Source of the DNA: Liolophura sinensis | Taxonomy: Eukaryota; Mollusca; Polyplacophora; Chitonida; Chitonidae | Length of the DNA stretch: 64,000 bases | Assembly: GCF_032854445.1 (NCBI RefSeq) | Contig: NC_088298.1 | Span: 4,710,160 to 4,774,159, forward strand | Direction of reading: 5' to 3' | Shown here: positions 47,901 to 58,222 of the stretch, piece by piece | How the letters are laid out: each line of letters starts with the position of its first letter | How positions within the stretch are numbered: position 1 is the first letter of the stretch | Program-made: the position numbers and the translations under genes | Notes under the pieces: generated by a model | Told to the model about the DNA's origin: nothing | The model's database searches: none | The model's input: the letters and a program-made list of their open reading frames with translations, nothing else

Positions 47901-50900
47901 TGGGAACAGCTGAATAATTCTGTTCGGTGAAAGGAAAGCTGGCTAGTTTTGAACACTTCTCCAGACAAATTTAGATGCCATGTTTTCAACTTGTTCTGTA
48001 TATACGCTTGACCTTCAGATGCCATCGAGAAGGTCATTGACAGCGAGCGTAAGGAACAAGAAAAGGCTGTGGTGAGGAATTCCGTATGTAAGTATATTAA
48101 TATATTGATGGCATAATGATTTTTCTTATATTTTCTGTTTTTATTTTATACCATATAATCGGAAACTTTTTTTTATACACGATCAGCAATATACAGTTTT
48201 CGTTGTCAGGCAGAGAACTAGCATACCTTTAAGCCAAGTTTAAAGGATCAGCTTTCGAATATGCGATACTTCTTTGGCCTGTACGGCCACGGTGGCTTTA
48301 AGTGACGCACTCTGTTGCCTAGTGAACATTCACTATCATTCTCTGTTCGCGCAACTGTTTTCTCTTCGTAAATTTTGCGTTTCAGATACTTGCACCGGTG
48401 TTGGTGACCTATGCTAGGTATTTTGTTTATTATTTATGTACTTTGGGTTTATGTGTGTAATTAAAAATAAGCCAGGTGTAAGAGACAAACACTCTGTCGA
48501 GATCTAGGTTCGAACTTGCCATCTTATTGATCAGGGGCTGCGAAGAAGCCAACGTTTTAGCGAATCAGCCAGTGTAGGCAACGTGCAATATTTTAATAAA
48601 TATATATCGGCTTGATATAAAAAGTAAATATAAATAGAGTTGAGCGCTGAACACGAACTTAGTGTAAGAAGAGAAGATATTAGACAGTTGAGGTTCTTGC
48701 TGACTCAGACCTGTAATGAAAATGTTGCATGACTTCCACGTAACACTCTATCTATGAGACTGCCATCTACAGAGAGGGGAACTGTTTTAACACACGTTCT
48801 CCTGTCCGAAGATGACGTATTCAGGAGTCAAGGATCGAACCCATATCAAGCAATCAGTTGGAAATGGTACTAGTTTTGTACCGTGGAAATCTCACAACGT
48901 TTACGTGCCACAATGCTCAAGACTTGATATCAGAGGGACAATGTACAAAGACGGTGCTCAAAATATTTAATAATAATAACAAATTTTTTTTAAAAAATGA
49001 ACATTCCCGTGGTCTGTTTTACGAAGCTGCAGCGACATGTACCCTATACCCTATTCAACGTCACTAATATCTGTCCAAATTTTATAAGAATTAGGGTAAC
49101 ATATCGTGCGACAATTATATAACGGGCGTCTTGCCTATAGTCGACAGCACGATCAACTGCTTGTCAAAACGAGATTTACCGCATACGTCTTCGATAGTAC
49201 CATAAATTTAAGCGCATTAAAAGTTGGGCGTAGTATCACTTGTAAGAGGTGATACCGGTTTAGTGTTATCTTAAAATCTGTGTATACTAAACTAAATAAA
49301 TAAATCAATTAATCTTGCACGCTTTAATTATAACTCGCCACATGTAACATGGTGATGTTTTAAAGTTCACCTGTCTCGAATGCGTTTTGATGATGCCAAA
49401 TAATTGAAAATATTGCTTTTATGTACCCTAAACAGTTGATGCAGACGCCATGTCCATATTCACCGGAAGTGTACCGTCACTTCCGTCCATCTGTTCCTCT
49501 ACCGTCTCCCTTCGCCAATGGGACATACTGACAGAAGATCAGACTGACCAGTCGGAGGTGTCCACAACGGCTGGACAAACTGAGGCGGACCAATTAAAAA
49601 TCCTCAATACACTGAAACCAGAAATAGCCACCCAATCAGAAGTATCGAAGACTTCCTTCAAGTACACTGTTGACCAATCAGATGTCTCCATGGTTCCATC
49701 AGTGAAAGAGATTAACAATCCTTTAGCAGTGACGCAATCAAGAACATGTAAGTATATACTAGTTACATTTTCAGTCAAGACGGTTTCCTCCCGCCATAAT
49801 GCTGACCACCGTCGTATAAGTGAAATATTCTTGAGTAGGGCGTAAAACACCAATCAGATAAATACATATGTAGTCAAAAAGAACGCCTGCATGGTGTAAA
49901 GTGTTCATATGGCCTTAACTATATAGGGGAATATTTTCTTTGATTTCGTTTTTACTACATGAACATTATAATGATAGACGTACAGCATAGAGCGTAAGAC
50001 CAGAGCAGCGACGACGGTGCGATAGACGTACAGCCTAGAGCAGAAGACCAGAGCAGCGAAGACAGTGTAACAGAAGTACAGCATAGAGAGTAATACCAGA
50101 GCAGCGACGACAGTGTGATAGGCATGCAGCATAGAGAGTAAGACCAGAACAGCGACGACGGTGCGATAGACGTACAGCCTAGAGCAGAAGACCAGAGCAG
50201 CGAAGGCAGTGTAACAGAAGTACAGCATAGAGAGTAATACCAGAGCAGCGACGACAGTGTGATAGGCATGCAGCATAGAGAGTAAGACCAGAACAGCGAC
50301 GACGGTGCGATAGACGTACAGCCTAGAGCGGAAGACCAGAGCAGCGAAGACAGTGTAACAGAAGTACAGCATAGAGAGTAATACCAGAGCAGCGACGACA
50401 GTGTGATAGACGTAGAGCATAGAGCGTAAGACCAGAATATCGACGACGGTGCGATAGACGTACAGCATAGAGCGTAAGACCAGAGCAGCGACGACGGTGC
50501 GATAGACGTACAGCCTAGAGCAGAAGACCAGAGCAGCGAAGACAGTGTAACAGAAGTACAGCATAGAGCGTAATACCAGAGCAGCGACGATAGTGTGATA
50601 GGCATGCAGCATAGAGCGTAAGACCAGAGCAGCGATGACAGTGTGATAGACGTAGAGCATAGAGAGTAAGACCAGAGCAGCGACGACACTGTGATAGACG
50701 TAGAGCATAGAGAGTAAGACCAGAGCAGCGACGACGGCGCGATAGACGTACAGCATAGAGCGTAAGACCAGAGCAGCGATGACAGTGTGATAGACGTAGA
50801 GCATAGAGAGTAAGACCAGAATATCGACGACGGTGCGATAGACGTACAGCATAGAGCGTAAGACCAGAGCATCGACGACGGTGCGATAGACGTACAGCCT

Positions 50901-53407
50901 AGAGCGTAAGACCAGAGCAGCGACGATAGTGTGATAGACGTACAGCCTAGAGCGGAAGACCAGAGCAGCGACGACGGCGCGATAGACGTACAGCCTAGAG
51001 CGGAAGACCAGAGCAGCGAAGACAGTGTAACAGAAGTACAGCATAGAGCGGAAGACCAGAGCAGCGACGACGGTGCGATAGACGTACAGCCTAGAGCGGA
51101 AGACCAGAGCAGCGACGACGGTGCGATAGACGTACAGCCTAGAGCAGAAGACCAGAGCAGCGAAGACAGTGTAACAGAAGTACAGCATAGAGAGTAATAC
51201 CAGAGCAGCGACGATAGTGTGATAGGCATGCAGCATAGAGCGTAAGACCAGAGCAGCGATGACAGTGTGATAGACGTAGAGCATAGAGAGTAAGACCAGG
51301 GCAGCGACGACAGTATAATAGACTTACAGCATAGAGCGGAAGACCAGAGCAGCGACGACAGTATGATAGACATACAGCATAGAGATTAAAACCAGAGCAG
51401 GGACGACGGTTATGAATGATGGCAAATGGTCACACGTAACCGGTGAAATACGGCCTTTTGTCAATTTACCTCAGTCAGAGTTTTATTCTAACTGTTCTTG
51501 TAAATGCATAAATAGTAGAAATTTACACGCCCCCAGCACAATGTGCAGAATAATTAAGCAGAATAAGGTAAAAAAGGTGTGCAGTGATGTTAATTGCCAC
51601 TTATTAGACGTCACTTGTCTAGAATTACTAAAAATGCGGTGTTGTCATTACATTTAACATGCAATCACATTAAAACAATGCAAAGGGACATGTGCTCGGG
51701 GATGCTTAGTCCACCAGCAGGGTCAAGGCCTCGGGGATGCTTAGTCCACCAGCAGGGACAAGGCCTCGGGGATGCTTAGTCCACCAGCAGGGACAAGGCC
51801 TCGGGGATGCTTAGTCCACCAGCAGGGACAAGGCCTCGGGGATGCTTAGTCCACCGCCAGGAACAAGGCCTCGGAGATACTTAGTCCACCAGCAGGGATA
51901 AGGCCTCGGGGATGCTTAGTCCACCAGCAGGGATAAGGCCTCGGGGATGCTTAGTCCACCAGCAGGAACAAGGCCTCGGGGATGCTTAGTCCACCAGCAG
52001 AATTCTGGTGTTATGAACTGTCGCATTCAAAGCGTGACTGAGATGCCTATGTTTGCATTTGACGTGGAAACCGAGATTGAAATTTTAATTGGACGTCATG
52101 CGTAGAATAAACACTGTCTTTCCTGCATCAATGGACACCAATGACCGTTTCTCTCTTTAATACATATTACCAGCTTTATTTAATACGTATATACATTATT
52201 GTTTTACATATTCCTTTGGGAACTATGCTAAGAGTTTTAAGGTTGTTGCTTTTTTGGTAAATGGGTCTTGCGATTATCAACTTGGAACTTTCCTTTTATG
52301 TTTACGAGTTGTATACAAAAATCGAACTTGACTCTTAGATTACTTCAAACTTGTTCTCGCGTCCAGCCGGAACGGCTTTTGTGAAGACTAGGGTGCTGTT
52401 GACGTGTAAACGATGTCACTACTCACGTCGATTCATTCATGCTTCCCTGAATGAGGCTGATCAGATATGGAGGAGATCCTTTTCAGATGTAGTCCACGTT
52501 AAAAAATCATGTGACACAAGCACATGCGCATTCAACCCTTACGATGTTCATCTGTCTTAAACGCGTCCGAAAAAGAAAAAAAAAACTCTCTGTCATCAGA
52601 ACCCGAGTGGTCTAGTGTTTTAATCATCCGCATACGGAACCGTCATGTTGTTTGATGGAAGTGTAAGTAGAGAGCTTTTCAAAATAAACAAATAAATCAC
52701 TTTATGAAATGTATACATCGCGAACAGTTGAGCGCAGAAAACCCATGGACGACAGTGTCACTTGACAGAGACTAGAATGAAGAACGTCTTACTTACACTG
52801 CTTTTCTTTGTATGTAAATTGAACATCTCTCAATTCATTTTAATCAATGAAAAACCAGTCAAAGCACGTGACCGGGGGAAACATGACCTCAAAAGGTGCG
52901 TGGAGATCAACATGTAAATAGCACCCTAGTCTTCACAAATCCCTTCCCGAAAACTGGTTCTCTCTGCTGCGTCAAGTTATCAACTTTCCCACCCACAGCT
53001 CAGGCCCGAATTTCTTTTTTGTTGACTAACATGTCAAATATTTAAAGTCGCGCCGTGTATTAAACTAGGCCTCACCAATGTTTTGTTGGATTCAGCTGAA
53101 ACTTGTTGAACACACGAATCAATATAATAAAATATATGTCCTTCCCAACATGAATTTTTATATTTTTTCAGTTTCGCCAATTTCTCAAGACTCTGCATCT
53201 CTAGGAAGCAATCATTTTCGGCCATGTTCGTCTTCAGTGCAGCCATTGGAAATCTTGAATTTGATTGGTCAGGAAGGTGCTGTTGAATGCCGGGGATTGT
53301 CAAGGGTGACGATTCACCTTCCGGAGGCGTGGCCTGACCATGGTGAAGGTCAACAGGAGGGATCACGTTTGGCTCAGGCTTCCAACTGGACAGAGGGCTG
53401 GTTTTAG
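40986..53407 (+). CDS. Shisa/CYYR1-like single-pass membrane protein, 412 aa, eight exons
   Basis: Exons: 40986-41052, 41600-41723, 44288-44439, 45946-46090, 46948-47081, 48019-48087, 49436-49747, 53172-53407. All junctions are GT-AG, phases match at every join (1, 2, 1, 2, 1, 1, 1) and the total is 1239 nt ending in TAG. Protein: signal peptide (1 to about 23, MVSAWIFVAATSAVCLCL); a Tyr/Arg-rich ectodomain (about 24-114, with YYYSITSRQYYYY); a six-cysteine module C119-x16-C136-x11-CC(148,149)-x7-CC(157,158) with CPLPFEPKEYAYCCGD; a membrane segment about 167-188; and a cytoplasmic tail of about 220 residues rich in Ser, Thr, Gln. The cysteine pattern next to one membrane helix is that of the Shisa/CYYR1/WBP1/VOPP1 superfamily. 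Shisa proteins act in ER or plasma membrane as partners of receptors; the partner here is unknown. No PPxY motif was seen in the tail. The Tyr-rich spacer is unusual for the family. Confidence 0.85.
41600..41723 (+). CDS. Shisa-like exon 2: Arg/Tyr-rich ectodomain
   Basis: Begins after gcatccttgacag, ends CGAACA|GTAAGT. Encodes LTGSPRMARDGRSPYSAMS, then a run of Tyr residues. Confidence 0.8.
41803..41921. repeat. CA/CG-interrupted dinucleotide microsatellite
   Basis: (CA)n with scattered acgc units, in intron 2 of the Shisa-like gene. It can form Z-DNA by its alternating purine-pyrimidine order. Confidence 0.97.
42337..43547. repeat. 36-bp minisatellite, about 33 units, with a 391-bp internal duplication
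   Basis: Unit cacttaacacacatacacac plus ctacacttcatcatcc, in intron 2 of the Shisa-like gene. Rare variants (catccactttacac at 42801 and 43192; cttaacacatattcacac at about 42946 and 43337) recur 391 bp apart, showing a second-level duplication of about 11 units. Because 36 is a multiple of 3, long frames stay open on both strands. Confidence 0.96.
43621..43858. mobile_element. Palindromic MITE (family P), copy 1
   Basis: Ends are inverted repeats (tacactccaaaaattaatct against tacactcaaaaactgatctg reversed) and the arms extend inward (gatgctaaaatgtattctgt against acagaata...atacactgtagcatc). Flanked by TA, as in Tc1/mariner-type MITEs. Lies in intron 2 of the Shisa-like gene. Confidence 0.8.
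44288..44439 (+). CDS. Shisa-like exon 3: Tyr-rich ectodomain
   Basis: Starts after tatccactccag in phase 2, ends CGAG|GTAGGT in phase 1. Encodes YSALQRSAIGTARYSRV, then YISPYYKQYFSF. Omitting it would break the frame between exons 2 and 4, which supports it as a real exon. Confidence 0.82.
44440..45637. other. Intron 3 of the Shisa-like gene, left part
   Basis: No coding signal. Contains a G homopolymer of about 14 (44764-44778) beside A/T-rich low-complexity DNA, a likely source of sequencing or length errors. Confidence 0.6.
45648..45924 (+). mobile_element. SINE family 1, full length, with 10-bp target duplication, at a splice acceptor
   Basis: tRNA-like head ctccgtggctcagttggtca (A box) and B-box-like 'gagttcaagtcca', complete body, tail 'gcgtaaaacaccaatc' and (aata)n. 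Flanked by identical 10-bp direct repeats tttatttttc at 45638-45647 and 45925-45934. The right repeat sits 11 bp before the first base of exon 4 of the Shisa-like gene. Confidence 0.9.
45946..46090 (+). CDS. Shisa-like exon 4: six-cysteine domain
   Basis: Starts after tttctttcatgtaag and ends AGACAG|GTAAGT. Encodes all six cysteines of the module, CRNFEANENG, CPLPFEPKEYAYCCGD and YCCRFQD. The acceptor is weak and lies 11 bp from a SINE insertion. Confidence 0.88.
46184..46426. mobile_element. Palindromic MITE (family P), copy 2
   Basis: Same family as 43621: 'gctgttaatttcaacagaaa', 'gatgctagaatgtattctg' at left and the mirrored 'cagaatatattctagcatca', 'ctcagacaacagactttcag' at right. In intron 4 of the Shisa-like gene. 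Confidence 0.75.
46785..46865 (-). mobile_element. tRNA-like SINE head (possible fragment)
   Basis: On the minus strand 'cgcaagttcaaatccaac' fits a tRNA B box and is preceded by 'cccgcagcccctactcgc'. A similar block is at 48478-48563 ('tcgcagcccctgatc', 'gttcgaacc'). Only these short matches support it. Confidence 0.35.
46948..47081 (+). CDS. Shisa-like exon 5: transmembrane helix
   Basis: After a T-rich tract and ccttag, encodes NVIGAAFLSIFLVCPIGFLV, then a basic stop-transfer region (KEARFQRSIRKRWR). Ends GAGAG|GTGTGT. Confidence 0.88.
47630..47900. repeat. 65-bp tandem repeat, about 4 copies
   Basis: Unit includes 'cgagccctaccatgctataa' and 'cgtcactggaatgtcacatt'. In intron 5 of the Shisa-like gene. 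Confidence 0.92.
48019..48087 (+). CDS. Shisa-like exon 6: charged juxtamembrane segment
   Basis: 69 bp between cttgaccttcag and GTAT|GTAAGT, encoding DAIEKVIDSERKEQEKAVVR. Short, strongly charged and probably helical. Phase 1 at both ends. Confidence 0.82.
48478..48563 (-). mobile_element. tRNA-like SINE head (possible)
   Basis: On the minus strand 'ctggctgattcgctaaaacg' resembles an A-box region and 'gcaagttcgaacctag' contains a perfect B-box core. The rest of the element is not clear. In intron 6. Confidence 0.4.
49436..49747 (+). CDS. Shisa-like exon 7: cytoplasmic tail
   Basis: 104 codons between ccctaaacag and AACAT|GTAAGT. Encodes a Ser/Thr/Gln/Asp-rich tail with a loose repeated motif: DQTDQSEVS, TQSEVSKTS, DQSDVSMVPS, spaced about 25-30 residues, suggesting old internal duplication. 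Confidence 0.85.
49783..49865 (+). mobile_element. SINE family 1, 5'-truncated
   Basis: Only the last 80 bp: 'ggtttcctcccgccataatg', 'gtcgtataagtgaaatattc', 'gcgtaaaacaccaatcagat'. Begins 36 bp after the exon 7 donor. Confidence 0.88.
49973..51408. repeat. 48-bp minisatellite, about 30 units, open in several frames
   Basis: Unit agcgacgacggtgcgataga, cgtacagcctagagcagaag, accagagc, in intron 7 of the Shisa-like gene. Because 48 = 16 codons, each frame repeats every 16 residues. Two minus-strand frames stay open for 459 and 472 codons; the plus frame reads AIDVQPRAEDQSSDDG but meets stops (agtaatac variant). Not taken as genes, as they lie in an intron and lack start context, splice sites or family similarity. 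Confidence 0.96.
51694..52000. repeat. 35-bp minisatellite, about 9 units
   Basis: Unit ggggatgcttagtccaccag plus cagggacaaggcctc, with very few changes. In intron 7 of the Shisa-like gene. Confidence 0.95.
52378..52939. mobile_element. DNA-transposon-like element with 30-bp terminal inverted repeats
   Basis: Left end tttgtgaagactagggtgct plus gttgacgtgt (52378-52407) matches the reverse complement of 52910-52939 at 27 of 30 positions. The 500-bp interior has no coding frame of note. Non-autonomous, in intron 7 of the Shisa-like gene. Confidence 0.7.
53172..53407 (+). CDS. Shisa-like exon 8: C-terminus
   Basis: Follows tttttatattttttcag and joins exon 7 in phase 1. Encodes FSPISQDSASLGSN through NWTEGWF and TAG at 53405-53407. 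No poly(A) signal was seen before the MITE that begins at 53522. Confidence 0.82.
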
Positions 53408-53521
53408 GCGAAAGCATGGAGCTGTGACACCCGGTATTAGCAATATTATGACCATTTGTCTTCCACTACCTTTGGACTGGCAAAAATGCATGTAAACCGC
53501 TGTATGCCATGTGTTTACTGC

Positions 53522-53945
53522 CTTAGAGGAGAAAAAACTTCAAACCATGACACTATAGGCTGAAAAGAGCACATGTTTTTTTTCCTATCTGGTGGTGCCT
53601 GCTGCATAATGTTGCGATTTTTCCTCGCCATACACGTAAAGCCTGAAAACAGCAAAGCCGGCACAAATCGCTGAGTCCGTGGCGTCCTCCATCTTAAAAC
53701 ACCCTGTAATTTATGCTGGATGTGTGTTGCCTCTCAGCCAATAAGAGTCGTTAAAACTGCCGGCTTGTTCGTGTAAACTCGGAACCTACGCCAACATTCG
53801 CCCACAGCGGATTTTGGCACGGACTGTATTTATAATTTATCAACTTGAGGTACATATTAGAATTTTTTATGGCATGCACCTGCAAGGAAAAGCATACTCC
53901 TTTGAATGGTATTTGATTGATATTTAAATTTTCTTCGCCTTTAAA
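53522..53945. mobile_element. MITE-like element with terminal inverted repeats, copy 2 (inverted relative to 26104)
   Basis: Ends agaggagaaaaaacttcaaa and tttaaattttcttcgccttt are inverted repeats. The body is the reverse complement of 26104-26668 ('atgacactataggctgaaaa', 'ggcttgttcgtgtaaactcg', 'atggcatgcacctgcaagga'), lacking about 150 bp of its middle. Confidence 0.75.
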
Positions 53946-54427
53946 TATCGCGAATATAACTTATTCGAAATACATGTATTATATATATGTACCTTACATA
54001 TCAGACTGACACGAAGTGTAATTGTTTTGACACGCTCACGTATAATTTTCTCTCCGAACGATTTTATATCTATATGAACATAAATACTCACGGTCATAGA
54101 ACTTCTATCTGTATTTTATAACAAAATGGCCATAAACTGGTTTGATTTACTCGGTCTTGTTTGTGTTGTATAATAAGACAGAGTTCAAAATGAACTTACG
54201 CTATCTCCAGGAGTTTTTGCTCTTGTGTTGTTTTTTCAATTACTTTGCATTAATTCACAACACATACAACTGCTCGGTATGAGCATAATCTGTCAGTGTA
54301 ATGACCATAAAGATATGATGATTATTCCTTGAATATTTTGATTTATCGCATCGGCTAGTTCATTAGAATAGGACAAGTCTATATCACGATTGCCGATTTT
54401 TCGAATACCGTAAATAATATTTATTTA
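53946..54427. other. No gene recognised
   Basis: AT-rich unique sequence without splice-bounded frames or repeats. Confidence 0.5.
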
Positions 54428-54712
54428 TTTAGTTAATTAGTTGATTGGTGTTTTACGCCGTACTCAAGCATACTTATTCGATGGTGGTCAGCTTGATGGT
54501 GGGAGGAAACCGTCGCAGAGCCGAGCGGAGGGGGGGGGGGGGAATCCACGACCATCCGCAGGTTGCCGGTAGACCTTCCTTCGTACGACCGGGGAGGGAA
54601 CCAGAGAAGCTGGACTTGACATCACAACGACCTCACAATGAGGCCAGTGTTAAGAGGCCTCTGGGTTATTGTGCTGCGGTATCAAGCTAACCACTAGGCC
54701 AAATATAGGCCC
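54428..54712 (-). mobile_element. SINE family 1, full length, with a G-run
   Basis: Tail 'ttgattggtgttttacgccg', body, and head region 'gtgctgcggtatcaagctaa', 'ccactaggcc'. A run of 13 G at about 54529-54541 interrupts the body. Confidence 0.8.
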
Positions 54713-55111
54713 CAGTTGAATTCCACAAATCGATGCAAATCGCACCACGTGTACGCCACTTATATGTTCGGCAACACGTGCCATAACATAGTCAGCTATA
54801 TATATCTGGCAATCTACAGTGGTTTCCTTTCCGGTTTCCTCCGATATCACTCTTTCTCAATGAAACCAGCCACTCTTTATATATATTCGGACTTGTCGAC
54901 CACTAAACCTGATTTTAACATTTATATAGTGTTCTGTAAAGAAAAGGCGAGGTGACGTTTCTTCAATGATGTAAGGCCTAGACGGGAAGTCGACAGGATG
55001 TATAAAGGGTTTGGTGTTGCAAAATCAGCATTGTTGTGTTACTGTGTGTTATTGGACATTGAGGATAATTGAGAACTAAGCTAACAGACTATGTTGATGG
55101 GTGATGGTTGA

Positions 55112-55200
55112 GTGAGTGAGTGAGCGAGTGCTTGGGGTTTAACGTCGTACGTAACAATTATTCAGTCATATGACGACGAGGACCATGGGCGTGAGGCCAC
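55112..55200 (-). mobile_element. SINE family 2, 5'-truncated
   Basis: 'gtgagtgagtgagcgagtgc', 'ttggggtttaacgtcgtacg', 'tcagtcatatgacgacgagg', as at 22862; the tRNA head is missing. Confidence 0.8.
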
Positions 55201-55205
55201 GTAAC

Positions 55206-55343
55206 AAATACAATATTTTATGTTGAATTAACAGAATATCTGTGCAATATTTAAGAGAATAATCTGTAGCATAACAAGACTACATTGTATAGCATAACTC
55301 AGGCGACAGAATTTGTGTTAAATTTGCCAGATTATATTTTGGA
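55206..55343. mobile_element. Palindromic MITE (family P), half copy
   Basis: 'tatgttgaattaacagaata', 'ctgtagcataac', 'tcaggcgacagaatttgtgt' match the right half of the element at 43621; the left arm is missing. Confidence 0.55.
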
Positions 55344-55807
55344 GAGATAGACCGGAAGTACTTAGAGGCTCGCGCACTGAAGCACAATCAGTATTCCTAC
55401 TTTATTGCGCAGAATTGGACACCCTTTACACGGCCACACTAATCACAACTAAGTATCCATTTACTGACATGTTAACGTTTGGCCTCACAGCTCTGCTCCT
55501 AAATCTGCGAGCCCCGAAAGCTCCGGTCGTAATCATCCTAGTGCCCTGTGACAACTGCATATTCCTGATAGGGGTTGACCGTGAAAATTTTTCACAAAAG
55601 TAACCAACGGCTGATAGAGGTCAAAACCACTCAGTGAGACGCCAGCGAAACTTGACTTGTCACTACTTTTTCCCTGTGTGCATCCGCCTACGTTTCTTGA
55701 AAATACTTCAATTTATACTTGGAATGATACTCCGAAGCCTCTGCTTCAAAATGATAAATACGACAAGGATATCCTATATCCTTACATATACTAGTTTCTG
55801 TTATTAG
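55344..55807. other. No gene recognised
   Basis: Unique sequence; a 62-codon plus frame (55415-55603) shows no motif. Confidence 0.45.
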
Positions 55808-58222
55808 GTGCTAGCATTCTTGCAAACAGACAGACATTAGCTATGGCACACCCCATTATACTGGCATCCATTATTAGTGTACTACCATTCTTGCACACAG
55901 ACAGGCACGCGCACATTAGCTATAGCACACCCCATATATACTAGCATCCATTATTAGTGTACTACAATTCTTGTACACAGATAGACATTAGCTATAGCAC
56001 ACCCCGTGTATATACTGGCACCCATTATTAGTGTACTATCATTCTTGCACACAGACACGCACGCGCACATTAGCTATAGCACACCCCATATTTACTAGCA
56101 TCCATTATTAGTGTACTAGCATTTTTGCACACAGACGGGCACGCACACATTAGCTATAGCACACCCCATATATACTAGCATCCATTATTAGTGCACTAGC
56201 ATTAGTGCACACAGACAGGCACGGGCACATTAGCTATAGCACACCACTTATATACTAGCATCCATTATTAGTGTACTAGCATTTTTGCACACAGACGAGC
56301 ACGCGCACATTAGCTATAGCACGCCCCATATATACTGGCATCCATTATTAGTGTACCACCATTCTTGCACACAGACAGGCACGCGCACATTAGCTATAGC
56401 ACACCCCGTATATACTAGCACCCATTATTAGTGTACTAGCATTCTTGCACACAGACAGGCACGCACACATAAGCTATAGCACACCCCATATATACTAGCA
56501 TCCGTTATTAGTGTACTACAATTCTTGTACACAGATAGACATTAGCTATAGCACACCCCGTGTATATACTGGCACCCATTATTAGTGTACTAGCATTCTT
56601 GCACACAGACAGGCACGCGCACATTAGCTATAGCACACCCCATATATACTAGCATCCATTATTAGTGTACTAGCATTTTTGCACACAGACGAGCACGCGC
56701 ACATTAGCTATAGCACACCCCATATATACTAGCATCCATTATTAGTGCACTAGCATTAGTGCACACAGACAGGCACGCGCACATTAGCTATAGCACACCC
56801 CGTGTATATACTGGCACCCATTATTAGTGTACTATCATTCTTGCACACAGACACGCACGCGCACATTAGCTATAGCACACCCCATATATACTAGCATCCA
56901 TTATTAGTGCACTAGCATTAGTGCACACAGACAGGCACGGGCACATTAGCTATAGCACGCCCCATATATACTGGCATCCATTATTAGTGTACCACCATTC
57001 TTGCACACAGACAGGCACGGGCACATTAGCTATAGCACACCCCATATATACTAGCATCCATTATTAGAGTACTAGCATTTTTGCACACAGACGAGCACGC
57101 GCACATTAGCTATAGCACGCCCCATATATACTGGCATCCATTATTAGTGTACCACCATTCTTGCACACAGACAGGCACGCGCACATTAGCTATAGCACAC
57201 CCCGTATATACTAGCATCCATTATTAGTATACTAGCATTTTTGCACACAGACGAGCACGCGCACATTAGCTATAGCACGCCCCGTATATACTAGCATCCA
57301 TTATGATGTACTAGCATTTTTGCACACAGACAGGCACGCGTACATTAGCTATAGCACACCCCGTATATACTAGCACCCATTATTAGTGTACTAGCATTCT
57401 TGCACACAGACAGGCACGCGCACATAAGCTATAGCACACCCCATATATACTAGCATCCGTTATTAGTGTACTACAATTCTTGTACACAGATAGACATTAG
57501 CTATAGCACACCCCGTGTATATACTGGCACCCATTATTAGTGTACTAGCATTCTTGCACACAGACAGGCACGCGCACATTAGCTATAGCACACCCCATAT
57601 ATACTAGCATCCATTATTAGTGTACTAGCATTTTTGCACACAGACGAGCACGCGCACATTAGCTATAGCACACCCCGTATATACTAGCATCCATTATTAG
57701 TGTACTAGCATTAGTGCACACAGACGGGCACGCGCACATTAGCTATAGCACACCCCATATATACTAGCATCCATTATTAGTGCACTAGCATTAGTGCACA
57801 CAGACAGGCACGCGCACATTAGCTATAGCACACCCCATATATACTAGCATCCATTATTAGAGTACTAGCATTTTTGCACACAGACGAGCACGCGCACATT
57901 AGCTATAGCACGCCCCATATATACTGGCATCCATTATTAGTGTACCACCATTCTTGCACACAGACAGGCACGCGCACATTAGCTATAGCACACCCCGTAT
58001 ATACTAGCATCCATTATTAGTATACTAGCATTTTTGCACACAGACAGGCACGCGTACATTAGCTTTAGCACATCCCGTATATACTAGCATCCATTATTAT
58101 GTACTAGCATTCTTGCACACAGGCAGGCACGCGTACATAGGCTACAGCACACCCCATATATACTAGCATCCATTATTAGTGTACTAGCATTTTTGCACAC
58201 AGACAGGCACGCGCACATCCAG
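55808..58222. repeat. 80-bp satellite, about 30 units (2.4 kb)
   Basis: Unit gcacacagacaggcacgcgc, acattagctatagcacaccc, catatatactagcatccatt, attagtgtactagcattctt. One variant (gtgcactagcattagtgcac) is a perfect 8-bp inverted repeat with a 4-nt loop. Short units lacking about 10-15 bp (agatagacattagct) recur several times, which points to block duplication. Confidence 0.96.

Noticed and set aside
49905-51373. Two overlapping minus-strand frames of 459 and 472 codons as genes
   Set aside because: They are products of a 48-bp tandem repeat in intron 7 of the Shisa-like gene; both frames being open follows from the unit length being a multiple of 3.
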